The notes below the pieces were generated by a model. It searched no databases. It was not told the origin of the DNA and saw nothing but the letters and a program-made list of their open reading frames with translations. A DNA stretch of 64,000 nt from Paragorgia papillata (Eukaryota; Cnidaria; Anthozoa; Scleralcyonacea; Coralliidae): NCBI GenBank assembly GCA_035771165.1, contig JAWNZC010000446.1:62001-126000 (forward strand), read 5' to 3'. How positions within the stretch are numbered: position 1 is the stretch's first letter; each line of letters starts with the position of its first letter. Shown here piece by piece: positions 21,496 to 32,362 of this stretch. The translations under genes and the position numbers were made by a program.

Positions 21496-22680
21496 TGTTC
21501 ATACCACTTTTCATTGGCAACGAAACCTTTTCATTTACAAACTTCCCAATGAATTTTCTTTCCCACCCAGTCATGCCTTCTTTTTTATTCCTTTTGTGCT
21601 AATTTAGGGCATTCACTCACAATATGATTGATACTTTCATCCACCTGTCTACACATTCGACATTTACTTTTTTCTTGAGTTTGATATATTCTAGCTTTCA
21701 TCAAATTCGTTGCAAGCGTCTGTTCTTGTGCTACCATAATACGGCTCTCAGTCTCCCTTTTTATACTTCCCGGCTTTCATTAACCATAGCCAAGATTCAT
21801 TTCCTCTTACTTCTTCCGTCTGTCGCATAAATTGTTCGTGCATAACCTCCCACCATTGCTCCTTTCTTTCAGTTTCCTTGCGTATCTTATACTCAATCTC
21901 TGTTTCATTATTATGCTTAGCACTGATCTTTCTGGCAGCCTTTATCAGCCTTTCATCACTAATATTGATCTACCTTTCCAACCCCAAGATAGCAAGTTCT
22001 ACACAGTCTTCAACACTAATCAGTCCTCGCCCAACCTTCCTCTCGCGCTATATAGATACGATCCACGTGACTCTTTGGATGGAGGCTATTATGCATGGTA
22101 AGTAATTTTCTGGTCTTTCTATCTAAATCTTGTATCTCAAACTTTCTCAAGTCCAGGAATGCAGCAGAATATCTCAAAAGAGAAACAGCCCAGGTATTAA
22201 TAGCTTTGATAATGTTGCCACCACTAAGTTTCGTTTCCAGAATCTTCCGTACCCTCCTTTTATATTCTTTTGTTACTATCTCTTTCATCTCATCGTGCTT
22301 AATGCTGTCTGCTTCCAATATGCCCAAATACTTGTAGCCATCACCGTCTTTCAGTCCTTTTATGGTTTTGTGGTCCGGTAATTTTATACCTTCTGATTTT
22401 TTCTAATCATCCTCTCTTCATTTCTAATACAGCACACTTTCCTATTCCAAACTCCATTCCTATGATATATATCTTCACTAAACACCCGCACTGTTTGGAT
22501 TAAAGAGTCTAAGCCTTTCTCATTCTTGGCGTAAAGCTTTAAATCGTCCATAAACAGGAGATGGTTTATTCTCACTCCATCACCAGAAAATTTGCATGCT
22601 GGTTCGGTTTTTCTTAAGATGTGCGTTAACGGTATTAGTGCAATCACAAATAGCAATGGTGACAAGGAATCCCCGTAGTA
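21495..22680 (-). pseudogene. RLE-type LINE, reverse transcriptase to zinc knuckle
   Basis: Reading the minus strand from 22680: GDSLSPLLFVIALIPLTH and LLFMDDLKLYAKNEKGL (reverse transcriptase palm, with FMDD as the catalytic motif), then NTWAVSLLRYSA and DRKTRKLLTMHNSLHPKS (thumb). After these come RQTEEVRGNESWLWL, a CX2CX8HX4C zinc knuckle (CRMCRQVDESINHIVSEC) and RRHDWVGKKIHWEVC, leading into the endonuclease now at 20745-21112. Frame changes near 22340-22460 and stops show decay. The 5' end is cut at about 22680 by a GTAGTG microsatellite; the fingers and N-terminal zinc fingers are missing. Confidence 0.85.
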
Positions 22681-22800
22681 GTGGTAGTGGTAGTGGTAGT
22701 GGTAGTGGTAGTAGTAGTAGTAGTAGTATAATTTTTATCATCATTATGATCATGATGATCATCATCATCATCATTATCAGCAGCATCATTATCATAATTA
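22676..22800. repeat. Compound microsatellite
   Basis: (GTAGTG)n then (GTA)n is followed by an imperfect ATC/CAT-rich tract. It abuts the truncated end of the LINE. Confidence 0.9.
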
Positions 22801-22879
22801 CTTTATCTAAAAATAGGTACGCATTGCGTACATGTGGATACTGGTATTTATTTGGCTTATATAATGATTGAACAATGTA

Positions 22880-23675
22880 ATTGTTCAATAATTCTAACCC
22901 TTACCCAAACTCCAACCTAATCCCAACCTTAATCTTAAAATGACATTTTTTACCAAGCAACGCGGATTTCTGCGTTAAGCGTTAGCTAAAACAACTTGGC
23001 GGAACGCTTAAACAACTTGGCGGAACGCTTAAACATGTCAACACTTGAAACCATAGTTGAAAGACTTTTCAGTCTAGAAGTATGCAGATTATTGGTCTTT
23101 CGCCTTGACACGTGATTGACTAAACATTTTTAAATACAGACATACATTCACACACATACAACCGCGCTAATGACATATGGATATGGTTTAGCGACCAGTA
23201 TATCCGCAACAAGAAACTATTTCTAAAAAGAAATAGCTGTTTCGTTCCCGTCAGCCTCTTACAAGAGGGTGTTGCAATATGCCGATTGGGGGCAATCATG
23301 ACGAAATTTAGCTCGGCCAATTCCCGCCAGTGGTCTGACGCGACAAGGCCTACAATTTTGGAAGCAAAATTTTTTGATGGTTACGCTGTCGCGGAGAGGT
23401 AACGTTCTGCGTATAAGTACAATTGGCCGTTGGCCTGCGGGGGAACTGAATTTGAACAGATTGAATTTGAACAGATTGAATCTGAACTTCATGTCATTCA
23501 ATGGAGTCGTTTTCTTGATACTCGTTTTCTTTCTGGTGTAAAACTTGGTGCACAATGCCAGCGATTGAGATTTGTTTCAGTTAGTTTTATATATACAGGG
23601 GAAAATTACTTGAATAGTAATCATCAACAAAACATACAGCGGAACAGTCACACTTCCTGTTTCTTTTACGCCTAG
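22880..23675. other. No gene recognised
   Basis: Contains short local duplications (TTAAACAACTTGGCGGAACG twice near 23010; TTGAATTTGAACAGA twice near 23455) and a CCTAACCC-like tract at 22900. No exon was identified. Confidence 0.4.
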
Positions 23676-23679
23676 TTTA

Positions 23680-24002
23680 TACGTCGGACAATCGTCGCAT
23701 TTCAGACGAATTTACAGTAATTTAATCAATGAAATGGGGAGTAAATTCGTCTAAGACGTTGTATCCGTGACATCCATCGTGATCAGACTGAAATGCGACG
23801 TCACGGCGCAACGAATTAAATGTATAAATTTCCTGCTCTTATTTAATTTTTTGTGTTTTAATGTGCAAAACATTACATTTGTCTGAATTAATTTCGTCGT
23901 AAACGAAGTCGCATTGACAATCGACGAAGTTAATATGAATTATAAATTTGTCTTTATAATTAAATGCGACGATTGTGCGATCTATAAACCAGGCCTTACC
24001 TG
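23680..24002. mobile_element. MITE with ~35-bp inverted ends
   Basis: The left end GTTTATACGTCGGACAATCG + TCGCATT is mirrored at the right by AATGCGACGATTGTGCGATC + TATAAACCAGGCCTTA. Internal ACGTCTTAGACGAATTTACTC-type repeats pair with one another. It is about 320 bp with no coding. Confidence 0.65.
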
Positions 24003-24004
24003 CT

Positions 24005-25865
24005 AGCGTCTCGCAATTTTCCTGACAACGCAATTATTTTGGCAACGTTTTATTTGCCTCCTATACACAGTCAGAGGTGAATAGGAGAAATGTACATGTG
24101 GCATCAGTACGACGGAAATTTTGCAGTTATTTATATGTAGATACATAAAATGTCGCTGTTTAGGAAAGCCGGCTACATTAGCGGTCATTTATGCCACCCA
24201 AAGCACTGTGATTTTGCAGTGGCCCGAGTGAACGCTTGACCACGCGTCTTGTTAAATCTAAAGCGCCAACGAGCAGTTAGAATGCAATTTCGGAGAATTC
24301 AAAGAGGGGAAAGTTCCTACAGTACTCGGCATTCGCTTGTTCGTAGTATTGTATGATTCACTTGAATCACTTCACACGGGATTGTTTACGTCGTTCAGCT
24401 AATTGTGCTAGATCAGCAATATTATTTCACTTCGTTTTGGCGTTTAACCACGCCTACAACTAAATTTTTTATGCGGAATTTTTATTTCATTGGATAAGAT
24501 CGAAGTTTTGGCTTATGCTGCCAACAACACTGCACTGCGATTGGACTATTTTCATCTGTGATGACAGTTTCTTTTGTGACGTCAATGGAAAGCTAACACA
24601 GTAACAGTTTCGTTCCTGCGGGGAACGAAACAAAAATGGAAAACTTCAGCTCACCGTAGCTACGAGTGGATACACCCATCTCTCCCCCCGGCCCCAAAGT
24701 AATCCCACACAGCCGTTTATCGTCTTTCTGACTTTCACTAAGATTGTTTCTAACCAAAAAGAAATAATTTTTGACAAATCGAACAAGGTCCTCTATATAT
24801 GGTCTTATATGAAGTACAACAGCGCATGAGAAGTTTGCATGTCAGTTTGTTGATGTAAACATGCATGATGTAAACTACAAGCCCGTTTTCTCCTGCTCCA
24901 GATAATAATGTACCTTTATTCGCTACTCTGGCTTAAAAGTTTTTTGAACGTAGATTAAAAAGTTACTGTTCATGACACGGCCTCTTAACTATATAACTGG
25001 GGTTCCAAGCCCCCCCCCGGATAAAATGATTGTGTATGGATAAGCAAGTCAGTTGAATAGTTTCAGTTGTTATGTACAAAGTTATAGATAAATCTTTATA
25101 TTAGTTAAATAGTTTTTATTTTGATAAGATGTATGTGGTGACGAAAAATCTTTTATAGTTCCTCATGCACAGCATTTTCCATATTATATTTGAGAGTGAA
25201 CATGCTGATGGGTTCTGACACAAAGCGAAACAGTCAGAAATGTGTTGTATTTTAACTAGTTTTTATGACATTTAATGACCTTCAGTGTTGTTAAAAATCA
25301 CCCCTCAGAAAGCAGGAAATAGCATTTCCGAGACTCTAAATTTCAAAAATTTCCCGGATACCCCTACAAGAGTCCCTTTTTGTTAACGTTTAGGCACATA
25401 ATTACCCATCAAAATTGCCTATCATGCATGGTGACAAATATATTGATCTACCCATCGTGGTGGAGCATATTGAGGCACAAAACGAAAACTAAATACTACA
25501 ATAGACCTGTCTAAAGCCTTGCCATGGAATTCTATCAAGTTATAGTAATCTGTAATTTTAAATTTTATACGTAAAAAACTATAAAAATAAATGTGTATAA
25601 ATACCACTTACCACTGGAAACGAAAATACAAGCAAATATACAGTTTGAAATTGTCACCTACATACTTCAAGGCTTTTGTATAAAGACATATATTTTGCTA
25701 CCAAAGGTATATGAAGCTTATAAATAGTTTCATAGTTTCATAATGAAGTTATTCACTGTTTTTGTTACGAGTTTTGTGATATAGGCAAGTTGATCGATTA
25801 ACGGGCAGAGTAAAAAACTACGAAAAAACACGTTTTACTGCTTAATAATACCAACGGATGCAAAA
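24005..25865. other. No gene recognised; dispersed-repeat pieces
   Basis: Includes a CCCGAGTGAACGC segment shared with 666-700, a small palindrome GTTTCGTTCC/GGAACGAAAC near 24610, and a dispersed-repeat fragment at 25300-25385 (AGCATTTCCGAGACTCTAAA). No exon is supported. Confidence 0.4.
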
Positions 25866-25871
25866 ACTGAA

Positions 25872-26100
25872 GGCCCTGTTATACGGTGCAATTTTTCATG
25901 CAACTTGTCTCGCAATGACGACTCATGCAGCGTTGTAGTTGCAAGACAGGGGATGTTACACGCTGCAAGCGTTTATGCAATTTTCCAATGATTTGGATTT
26001 TGATAAAAGCGGGTAGGCTGGGGAGAGACTCGATTGAGTGCCAAATCATAACAAAATATTGCGAGACGAGTTGCTGGAGGGGTGACGGGGTGTTACACTA
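25872..26100. mobile_element. MITE-like element (GGCCCTGTTATACGG)
   Basis: Starts GGCCCTGTTATACGGTGCAA and ends near GACGGGGTGTTACACT, with internal CAACTTGTCTCGCAAT matched in reverse by ATTGCGAGACGAGTTGC. The inverted arrangement without coding suggests a MITE. The next 130 bp (26105-26235) carry further short palindromes around TTTATAAATAA and TGTTTATAAACA. Confidence 0.6.
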
Positions 26101-26624
26101 AAGTAGTAATATTTCGCTTTATAAACAATAATTTTTGAAGAAATGTTTATTTATAAATAAGCATTTCTACAAAAATGATTGTTTATAAACAATCATACTG
26201 CACTGAATTGCTTATTTATAAATAATCGGTTATTTTGTGTGATTGTTTACAAAGCATGGAAAATTGATTAACAAAATGTGCTAAATAATTTTTTACACCT
26301 GGCGCCTCATAGGTGGCAGGGCTATCTTTTTGTTTACATAAGCCATGTAAACGCGTTTCCTAGGGTGACCCTGGCAGCCGAGTTAATTGTTTCAATAAGA
26401 AAAAAAACGCGCACTGAACAAAATATCTTAACGATTTTGTGGCTGCCCTTCCTGTTCTTATACACCTTGTGAAGTCTTTTGAAGATATCAAGCAAATGAC
26501 GCCAATAATAACATGTAAACCGAAAATATAGGGAAATGGTCACGCAGAAGGAAGGTGACCCTACTAAGAGTTAACCCTGCTACAAGGGTCACCCTACTCC
26601 ATTTGTTATTACTGTTATTACGAT

Positions 26625-26765
26625 TGGAATTCATCTACTATCGACCGAGTCTTAGTGCAAGGAGACAATATGTACTTGAATGCTTTCCACAATGGTCTTA
26701 TCCCACGTGAAGAATTGTTGTCGCTGAGCAACCTGTACCAACTATTAACTAGGCGGCACTTCCTT
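26625..26765 (+). pseudogene. Coding-like fragment, unidentified
   Basis: One frame reads IDRVLVQGDNMYLNAF, then HNGLIPREELLSLSNL, without stops. It resembles a conserved motif of large transposon-encoded or expanded invertebrate proteins, but I cannot name the family. No acceptor or donor is clear, and stops follow after about 26800. It is probably a relic. Confidence 0.3.
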
Positions 26766-26799
26766 GCGATAGTAACTTCTAGTTTTAAGGTTTCTTCAT

Positions 26800-27429
26800 T
26801 TTAATCTTAAGGCGTTGTTGACCCATCTCACTGAAGTACCAAGGCAATCATTCGAAAGGTTTTTTCATATATCAAACTAATATTATTCTCGACTACATTC
26901 ACATAATAGAATAGCTCATAATTCAGGGTATAAATGAGTTATGTTTAATATTTTACAATTTTATTCTTTAATTAAGATGTATCATTTCATGCTTCATGCT
27001 GTGAGGAACAATTAGTCTGAACACATCTTTTAACTTATATGATGTAATGTTTATGAGTGACCTTGAATATTTTTAACTTGCCCCTTGTAGCCAAAGACAT
27101 GCCCTGACAGAACCCCCTTAATCTTTATAATCAACCCGACTTGCTATTTTAGTTGCACTACAAAACCTACAAATCTTGTCGAGATAAATTTTCGTATTTT
27201 AAGATTCAATTTCTTCATTTTAATCTTGTTTTAAGACAAAATATCTTGTCAAGAAAACCCAGCAAGATAATAATCTTGCAGACAGGATTTTAGGGATTTC
27301 AGGGAACAAGTTTTTAGGGATTTCAGTGCAGTGTGGTAGTGTCAATACATCCCAATTTTAGAACATAAGTATAACAAATAGTCTTTTAATCTTGTGACTT
27401 ACTTGTTTGGATAAAAATAAATGAATCTA
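26800..27429. other. No gene recognised
   Basis: Interspersed AT-rich sequence, including an AATCTTGT-rich tract around 27170-27300. No motif was recognised. Confidence 0.35.
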
Positions 27430-27730
27430 TATACTACAGAAAGATGTTGTATAACAGAAACACAAAGTTCGCCGATCTTAGAGTTAATTTTATGGAAAGT
27501 CTCTGTAAAATAAATAACTCATTTTCTAAATTTAGCTATCAAGACCTTTTCATGTATGTCATTGCTATGCAAGACAAAACAATTATGACTTTGGTAGCTA
27601 AATACTGTTTTAATGTTTTAACAAGTTTTGAAAGTTTATAGTTGAGCACGTAGTCTAGTTTATACGTTATATGTATGTATCTTATATAGCAAATCTGGTA
27701 TTTATGTTGTTTGAATAAAGATTCTTGCAT
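27430..27730 (+). pseudogene. Possible LINE 3' end
   Basis: A 65-codon frame (27444-27641, RNTKFADLRVNF, SYQDLFMYVIAMQDKT, VAKYCFNVL) resembles the extreme C-terminus of CR1/L2-type polyproteins. It is followed by an AT-rich 3' segment with AATAAAGATTC. No reverse transcriptase core precedes it. The assignment rests on a loose resemblance only. Confidence 0.4.
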
Positions 27731-27734
27731 GGAA

Positions 27735-29280
27735 ATTCACAAGTTTACACCTAGCATCAGTAGATTTCAGACCGTGTCCTACTCCGCACGATGTTTAACG
27801 AACGAGAGAACTCGCATGCAGAAGATAAAGCGCTGAGCTGTAGGCACTGAAAGTTGCAGTTTTCCGATGAATTATTGTTGTATTATTCAAGATAATATTT
27901 AAATGCAAAATATTCAATAAAAAGAACAAGATATGTAAAACAACCGCTTCCTTGCGTTCTTTTTCATTACCAAAACCACAACGTTTCTCGGTTTCTACAT
28001 TTCCGACAATTTTCAACAATAGGGGGCCATGCTCCCCCTGCCCCCCCTCCCCCACCACGACGCACCTGAACTGAAATAGCAAACTGGCCAAACAACGCGT
28101 GGTGATGTCAGATGCAAAGCATGTGACTGAGTTAGGTCATCACTGATGGGTCACGAGTGTCAAAAATTGTATTGAATGTCTTTAGGAAAATTTTCCGCTA
28201 CCTTCGGTTTAAAGGTGTGTGGAAAAATCAGTAATCATCTATATAAACTGAGCCACGGTCTCTGAGCCGCGGTACTGCGGATTTTGAGCAGATATTTCTA
28301 AAGTTTCAACTTTCCATATTGACCATATATAATAATATTAAAACGCGTATACTCTAACTAGTTATTGAATACGAATGTCTAGTTTGCTAATTGTTTATTC
28401 TTCATTAAAACGCATAAACAAGACAATATTTTCATTTTCAGGTTTGTAACTTTGTATTGCCGAACACAATGTATTTTTAAACTGGTTCTTAATCAACTCG
28501 GAGTGAAGTCTATCTTCAAGCCTCGATCAATAACAAGGTGAAGGTTTATTTTTTATGTGACCGGACGTGCAGAGACGAATTCTCGGAGACAATTATTCTC
28601 CTATTAGCTAAATTGTAACTTATAAACCTAAACCACATATATTTATACATACACAAACCTATTACAACACTACTCAACGTCATGCAGTAATAAAAGTTTG
28701 TAATTTTTACCTTAATATCTGATGTCGAAATCAAAACCACGCAAGCTGTCGAACTTGTCGTTCCTGGCACACAAGAGAACTCGACCTGGCTTGATCATAG
28801 AATGTAAGCCGAGATATAAGTAAATGTTGCACAATTCCTGGCATGTGACTGTTCTGAAACAATAACCCCTGACATATACAATGATTGTGGTTGTCATCAA
28901 TAATTAGATTCGTGTCATGCATGCAAAGATACAAGGCAACACAAGGTCACAAGCGCACATCTATCGTCACTATGTTATAGTCTGGCATTTGTACATGCAT
29001 TCATATAAATAATATAATGGATTAATAGAGCGAAATAACGATGTTCTTCATCATGAATCATGGACGCATATTGACTTTGTGAGCAGCATTTCGCGCATAT
29101 ATACTATTATACTTCGACATTTATTTTGTGTTTAGCATTTTTGACAGCTCACTTCGCTCCCTTATTAACGCCGCAAAAAACGTGATATTTCCAATAATCG
29201 TTGCCGATTCAGCGAGGTATATCAGATTTCAAATTAATCAATTCAGTCCTTGACCATGACCATGGATATCCCTAGATTAT
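27735..29280. other. No gene recognised
   Basis: Short open frames on the minus strand (27795-28091, 28546-28934) show no domain, signal or splice support. A GGGGGCCATGCTCCCCCTG patch at 28022 recalls the dispersed GGATCC repeat family. Confidence 0.35.
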
Positions 29281-29284
29281 AGAG

Positions 29285-29745
29285 CCAGTATATTCTGTAT
29301 CTGTATCTTTAATCGGTAAAGCTGATTGCATACAACCGATGTAAAATTAATAAGTAAATTACAGTAATAAAATCCTAATTTAACTAAATATAACTAACAA
29401 ATTATATTACAGCTGACGGTAACTACAATATTACAAAATAAAAGTAATAATTAATAAACTTAAAGCTAATTCAGAAAAGAAAGGACGTGCTTGCTGAAGC
29501 TTTCGGAGCACTTGTTATTAACTATTTGCTCTGGAAGGTTATTCCAGGCAGGGATAGTGCGAGGGGAAAATGAGTACAGACATCAGTACATACAGAGAGG
29601 TGTTTGTATGTCTGGGAGTGTTTCCGCCGGGTAACCCCAGTAGATAAGGTGGCGTACTGAATATTGAATTGAATAAAATCGTCTGGTCTTAGACAGAATA
29701 AAATACTAAAGATCAATTTGAAGTTTCGGACAGAAAATTAGTTAT
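29285..29745 (-). pseudogene. CR1/L2-type LINE 3' end
   Basis: On the minus strand a decayed frame reads SVRHLIYW, then HSQTYKHLSVC, SFSPRTIPAWNNLPEQIV and SESFSKHVLSFLN. This is the C-terminal block seen after many CR1/L2 reverse transcriptases (R-T-x-x-x-WN-x-LP). It is followed downstream by CTTTACCGATTAAAGATACAG and an ATACAG-type tail at 29285-29320, a usual 3' end for this clade. Frameshifts and stops are present. Confidence 0.7.
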
Positions 29746-29813
29746 AACCAAGCTATGTTGATGATCCATATCAGTTACACTATATAGCAAAGTAACTCGC
29801 CATGGGAGTTTGT

Positions 29814-29985
29814 GTGAGGTTATGTAATGACCAAGGTTAATAGCTAGGTAACCATGCGTGACGTATAAAAGGTTGGTGTCAGTCGAGGGCATGGCTAAAA
29901 GACTGGTAAAGCGCGTGACCTAGTCATTAGCGCACTTGCACATCAAGTAATCGGACGTACGTTGGAAAATTAGAGAAAAATCTTG
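29814..29985 (+). repeat. Dispersed 170-bp repeat with TATA motif, copy 1
   Basis: Nearly identical to 37865-38043. It runs from GTGAGGTTATGTAATGACC through GTGACGTATAAAAGGTTGG and AAAGCGCGTGACCTAGTCAT to TTAGAGAAAAATCTTG. The TATAAAAGG sits in a promoter-like position, and an ATG follows about 80 bases after the shared part (30066). It could be a LINE or LTR element promoter; the class is unresolved. Confidence 0.65.
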
Positions 29986-30449
29986 TTTTTAATCTTACAC
30001 TGTCGACAAGCGAGGAGATAACAGAAAACGAAGGTCATTCGAGATCCCGAGAATCGACTTCGACCATGGACACCCAAGTTAACTGGGGGAGCTACATTTC
30101 GGTCTCAGGGATTCTTGGCCGGCACTTAATACACCGTCATTGACGCTATGGGGTCCAAAAGCAAAGATAAATCTAAAATAAGCCGCCAGGCATTTGGTTT
30201 GTTTTTCTTTGATATAACGCCAAATCGGCTTATCTGCAGTTAAGAAACAGGTGGGATTGTTACAGAGCCAAAAACACTCCCCGGTATTTCTACGGTAAGA
30301 TACTGGTCGACAACTTCGTGGTGATCGTGTGTAGAAGGACAGTTTGCTTTAGCTGATTTAGTTGAACATTGTCGGAGTGAAAACCAATAGGAAATCAATC
30401 ACTATAAATACTCACACAATCCCGTGATAAGTTAGTTCCCTTTTGGGGT

Positions 30450-30615
30450 GTAGATAAAAGGCGGACGCGGACGCGGACGGCGGACGGCGGACGGCGGACG
30501 GCGGACGGCGGACGGCGGACGGCGGACGGCGGACGGACTCGTGGTATTTTTAACCGGGTTTTTTTAAATAGTATTCCCGTACTTTTCCCTGGTTGCATAT
30601 ACGAGGTTCGGAGTG
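30450..30615 (+). repeat. Minisatellite-bearing repeat, forward copy
   Basis: The order is TGTAGATAAAAGGCGGACG, then a (CGGACGG)n 7-bp array (30475-30536), then ACTCGTGGTATTTTTAACCG and AGTATTCCCGTACTTTTCCC, ending near CGAGGTTCGGAGTGG. The same order in inverted orientation makes up 31885-32270, which keeps an extra ~130 bp in the middle. Confidence 0.8.
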
Positions 30616-30639
30616 GCGAGGCCAGAGTAAACTGACGAG

Positions 30640-30644
30640 TGGGG

Positions 30645-30682
<38 letters not shown>

Positions 30683-30705
30683 GGAGGGGTGGGGTGGGGG
30701 GGGTC
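30640..30705. repeat. Poly-G tract
   Basis: Near-continuous G with a few T and A, followed by a dispersed-repeat segment at 30740-30835. The length may be unreliable in the assembly. Confidence 0.8.
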
Positions 30706-30899
30706 GGTATTAGAAGCTAAGCTCCGAAGGCGCGAGGGATCGTAGATTCGTAGGGGGGTCCGGGGGAATGCTGACCCGGAAAATTTTGGATTTCTAGGCT
30801 GTCTAAAACGCCATTTCCTGCGTTTTGAAGCTACTGTGTTGTGCAAAGATCTGAAAGGCAAAATTTACATTGGCCCGTGGCCTCGCCACTGGTCGTTTG

Positions 30900-31300
30900 G
30901 CACAACAAACTTGATTAATTTTTGTGATACAACTAAACCTCACACCTCTAATAAGTGCTGTAGATTAAAAAAATCATCGGATCGTGGGTCGGAAATGAAA
31001 ATATGCACGAAAAAACCCCAAGCTGTATAAGAGTATATACGATCGCCAAGGCAAATCGTATGTGTTTCGTGTTGATGGAGTAAAACTAACTTTTGGCGGG
31101 CACTACAAACTAAAGAATTATGCTCGGCGGGAGAATTGGCGTAACATGAGAAATTTTAAATTAAGATTTTGTGATTTTTATGCAGGGCATGCCGCGGGAG
31201 GTGTACGAGTAATGTTAAGTTTTTCTTGCTTCCTGCTTTCATGCTATTGAAAAAAATCCTGCAAAACGCAAATAACATGGTGTGACATAATATATATAAG
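30900..31300 (+). other. Coding-like segment, unidentified
   Basis: From about 31038 one frame stays open for roughly 70 codons (YDRQGKSYVFRVDGVKLTF, then RRENWRNMRNFKLRF). It has no acceptor I can assign and no known domain. It may be a fragment of a transposon gene or an orphan exon. Confidence 0.25.
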
Positions 31301-31647
31301 CTTTGTTAGTTTGTTTGTTGCCTCGCGTGCATGTGGGCGACGTTGAAGCGAGGAAACCAAACCTGTTGAATTGAACTATCAAATGAATGGTTGTTTGAAA
31401 ACGGTAAAGTCTATAAATATATCATGAATTTTACTTCTGTGAGCCTTGCAAACATCTGTCATCAGTGCCGGAGCCTGGAGGCATCAATGGAGCATGCACG
31501 TAGATTTAAACCATTTTGATTTTCTGATGCCTTATTACCGCGTGTCATTGAAATTACAATCAAATGATTTGGTCGTGATAATCGAAAACGGAGACTTTCG
31601 AAGACCCCTTTGAAGGGTGGTGTGTTTCCTGTGAATAGGATACCATA

Positions 31648-31672
31648 TTATTATTATTATTATTATTATTAC

Positions 31673-31732
<60 letters not shown>

Positions 31733-31850
31733 CACTATTATTATTATTATCACTATTATTATTATTATTATTATTATTTATTATTATTATTATTATTATT
31801 ATTGTTATTATTATTATTATTGTTATTATATTAATATTATTATTTTATAT
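31648..31850. repeat. (ATT)n microsatellite
   Basis: About 200 bp of ATT triplets with ACT, GTT and TTT interruptions. The long poly-Tyr/Leu/Ile frames here are artefacts of the repeat. Confidence 0.95.
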
Positions 31851-31884
31851 TACTATATTAGTAAATTACTATATTATTTGAAAG

Positions 31885-32270
31885 TAGTCGTCCGCCGTCC
31901 GCCGTCCGCGTCCGCCTTTCATCTACACCCACTCCGAACCTCGTATATGCAACCAGGGAAAAGTACGGGAATACTATTTAAAAAAAAACAAGCGACAAAA
32001 TAAAAAAAAAAGACAAAACAAAACAAGCGACAAAATCCCGACATTTCGTCAGTCCGCCTGTTGTAACCAACCGCCGGGGGATAATACCCCACAAATAACT
32101 ACCGGCGATAAAACCCCGGTTAAAAATACCACGAGTCCGTCCGCCGTCCGCCGTCCGCCGTCCGCCGTCCGCCGTCCGCCGTCCGCCGTCCGCCGTCCGC
32201 CGTCCGCCGTCCGCCGTCCGCGTCCGCGTCCGCCTTTTATCTACACCCTCACTTTTGAGCGATCCGGATG
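31885..32270 (-). repeat. Minisatellite-bearing repeat, inverted copy
   Basis: The reverse complement of the 30450-30615 repeat, with two (CCGTCCG)n arrays (31885-31915 and 32134-32235). The shared blocks CGAACCTCGTATATGCAACC and CGGTTAAAAATACCACGAGT and the TTTTATCTACACCC end are all present. It includes an internal ~130 bp (32000-32115, GCGACAAAATCCCGACATTT) missing from the other copy. Confidence 0.8.
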
Positions 32271-32358
32271 TCCCAGTAATTTCATTTTCAAGCTATCAAC
32301 ATTAATCCTTGCCAACGTGTTCGTGTTAAGCGTGATTTGATTAACAGGATGAAATGGC

Positions 32359-32362
32359 TTAA
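32359..32362. repeat. TTAA target-site duplication, left
   Basis: TTAA immediately outside the left GGGGGTCCAC terminus; matched at 35162-35165. Confidence 0.85.

Noticed and set aside
31535..31834. Poly-Tyr/Leu/Ile frames
   Set aside because: Products of an ATT microsatellite.
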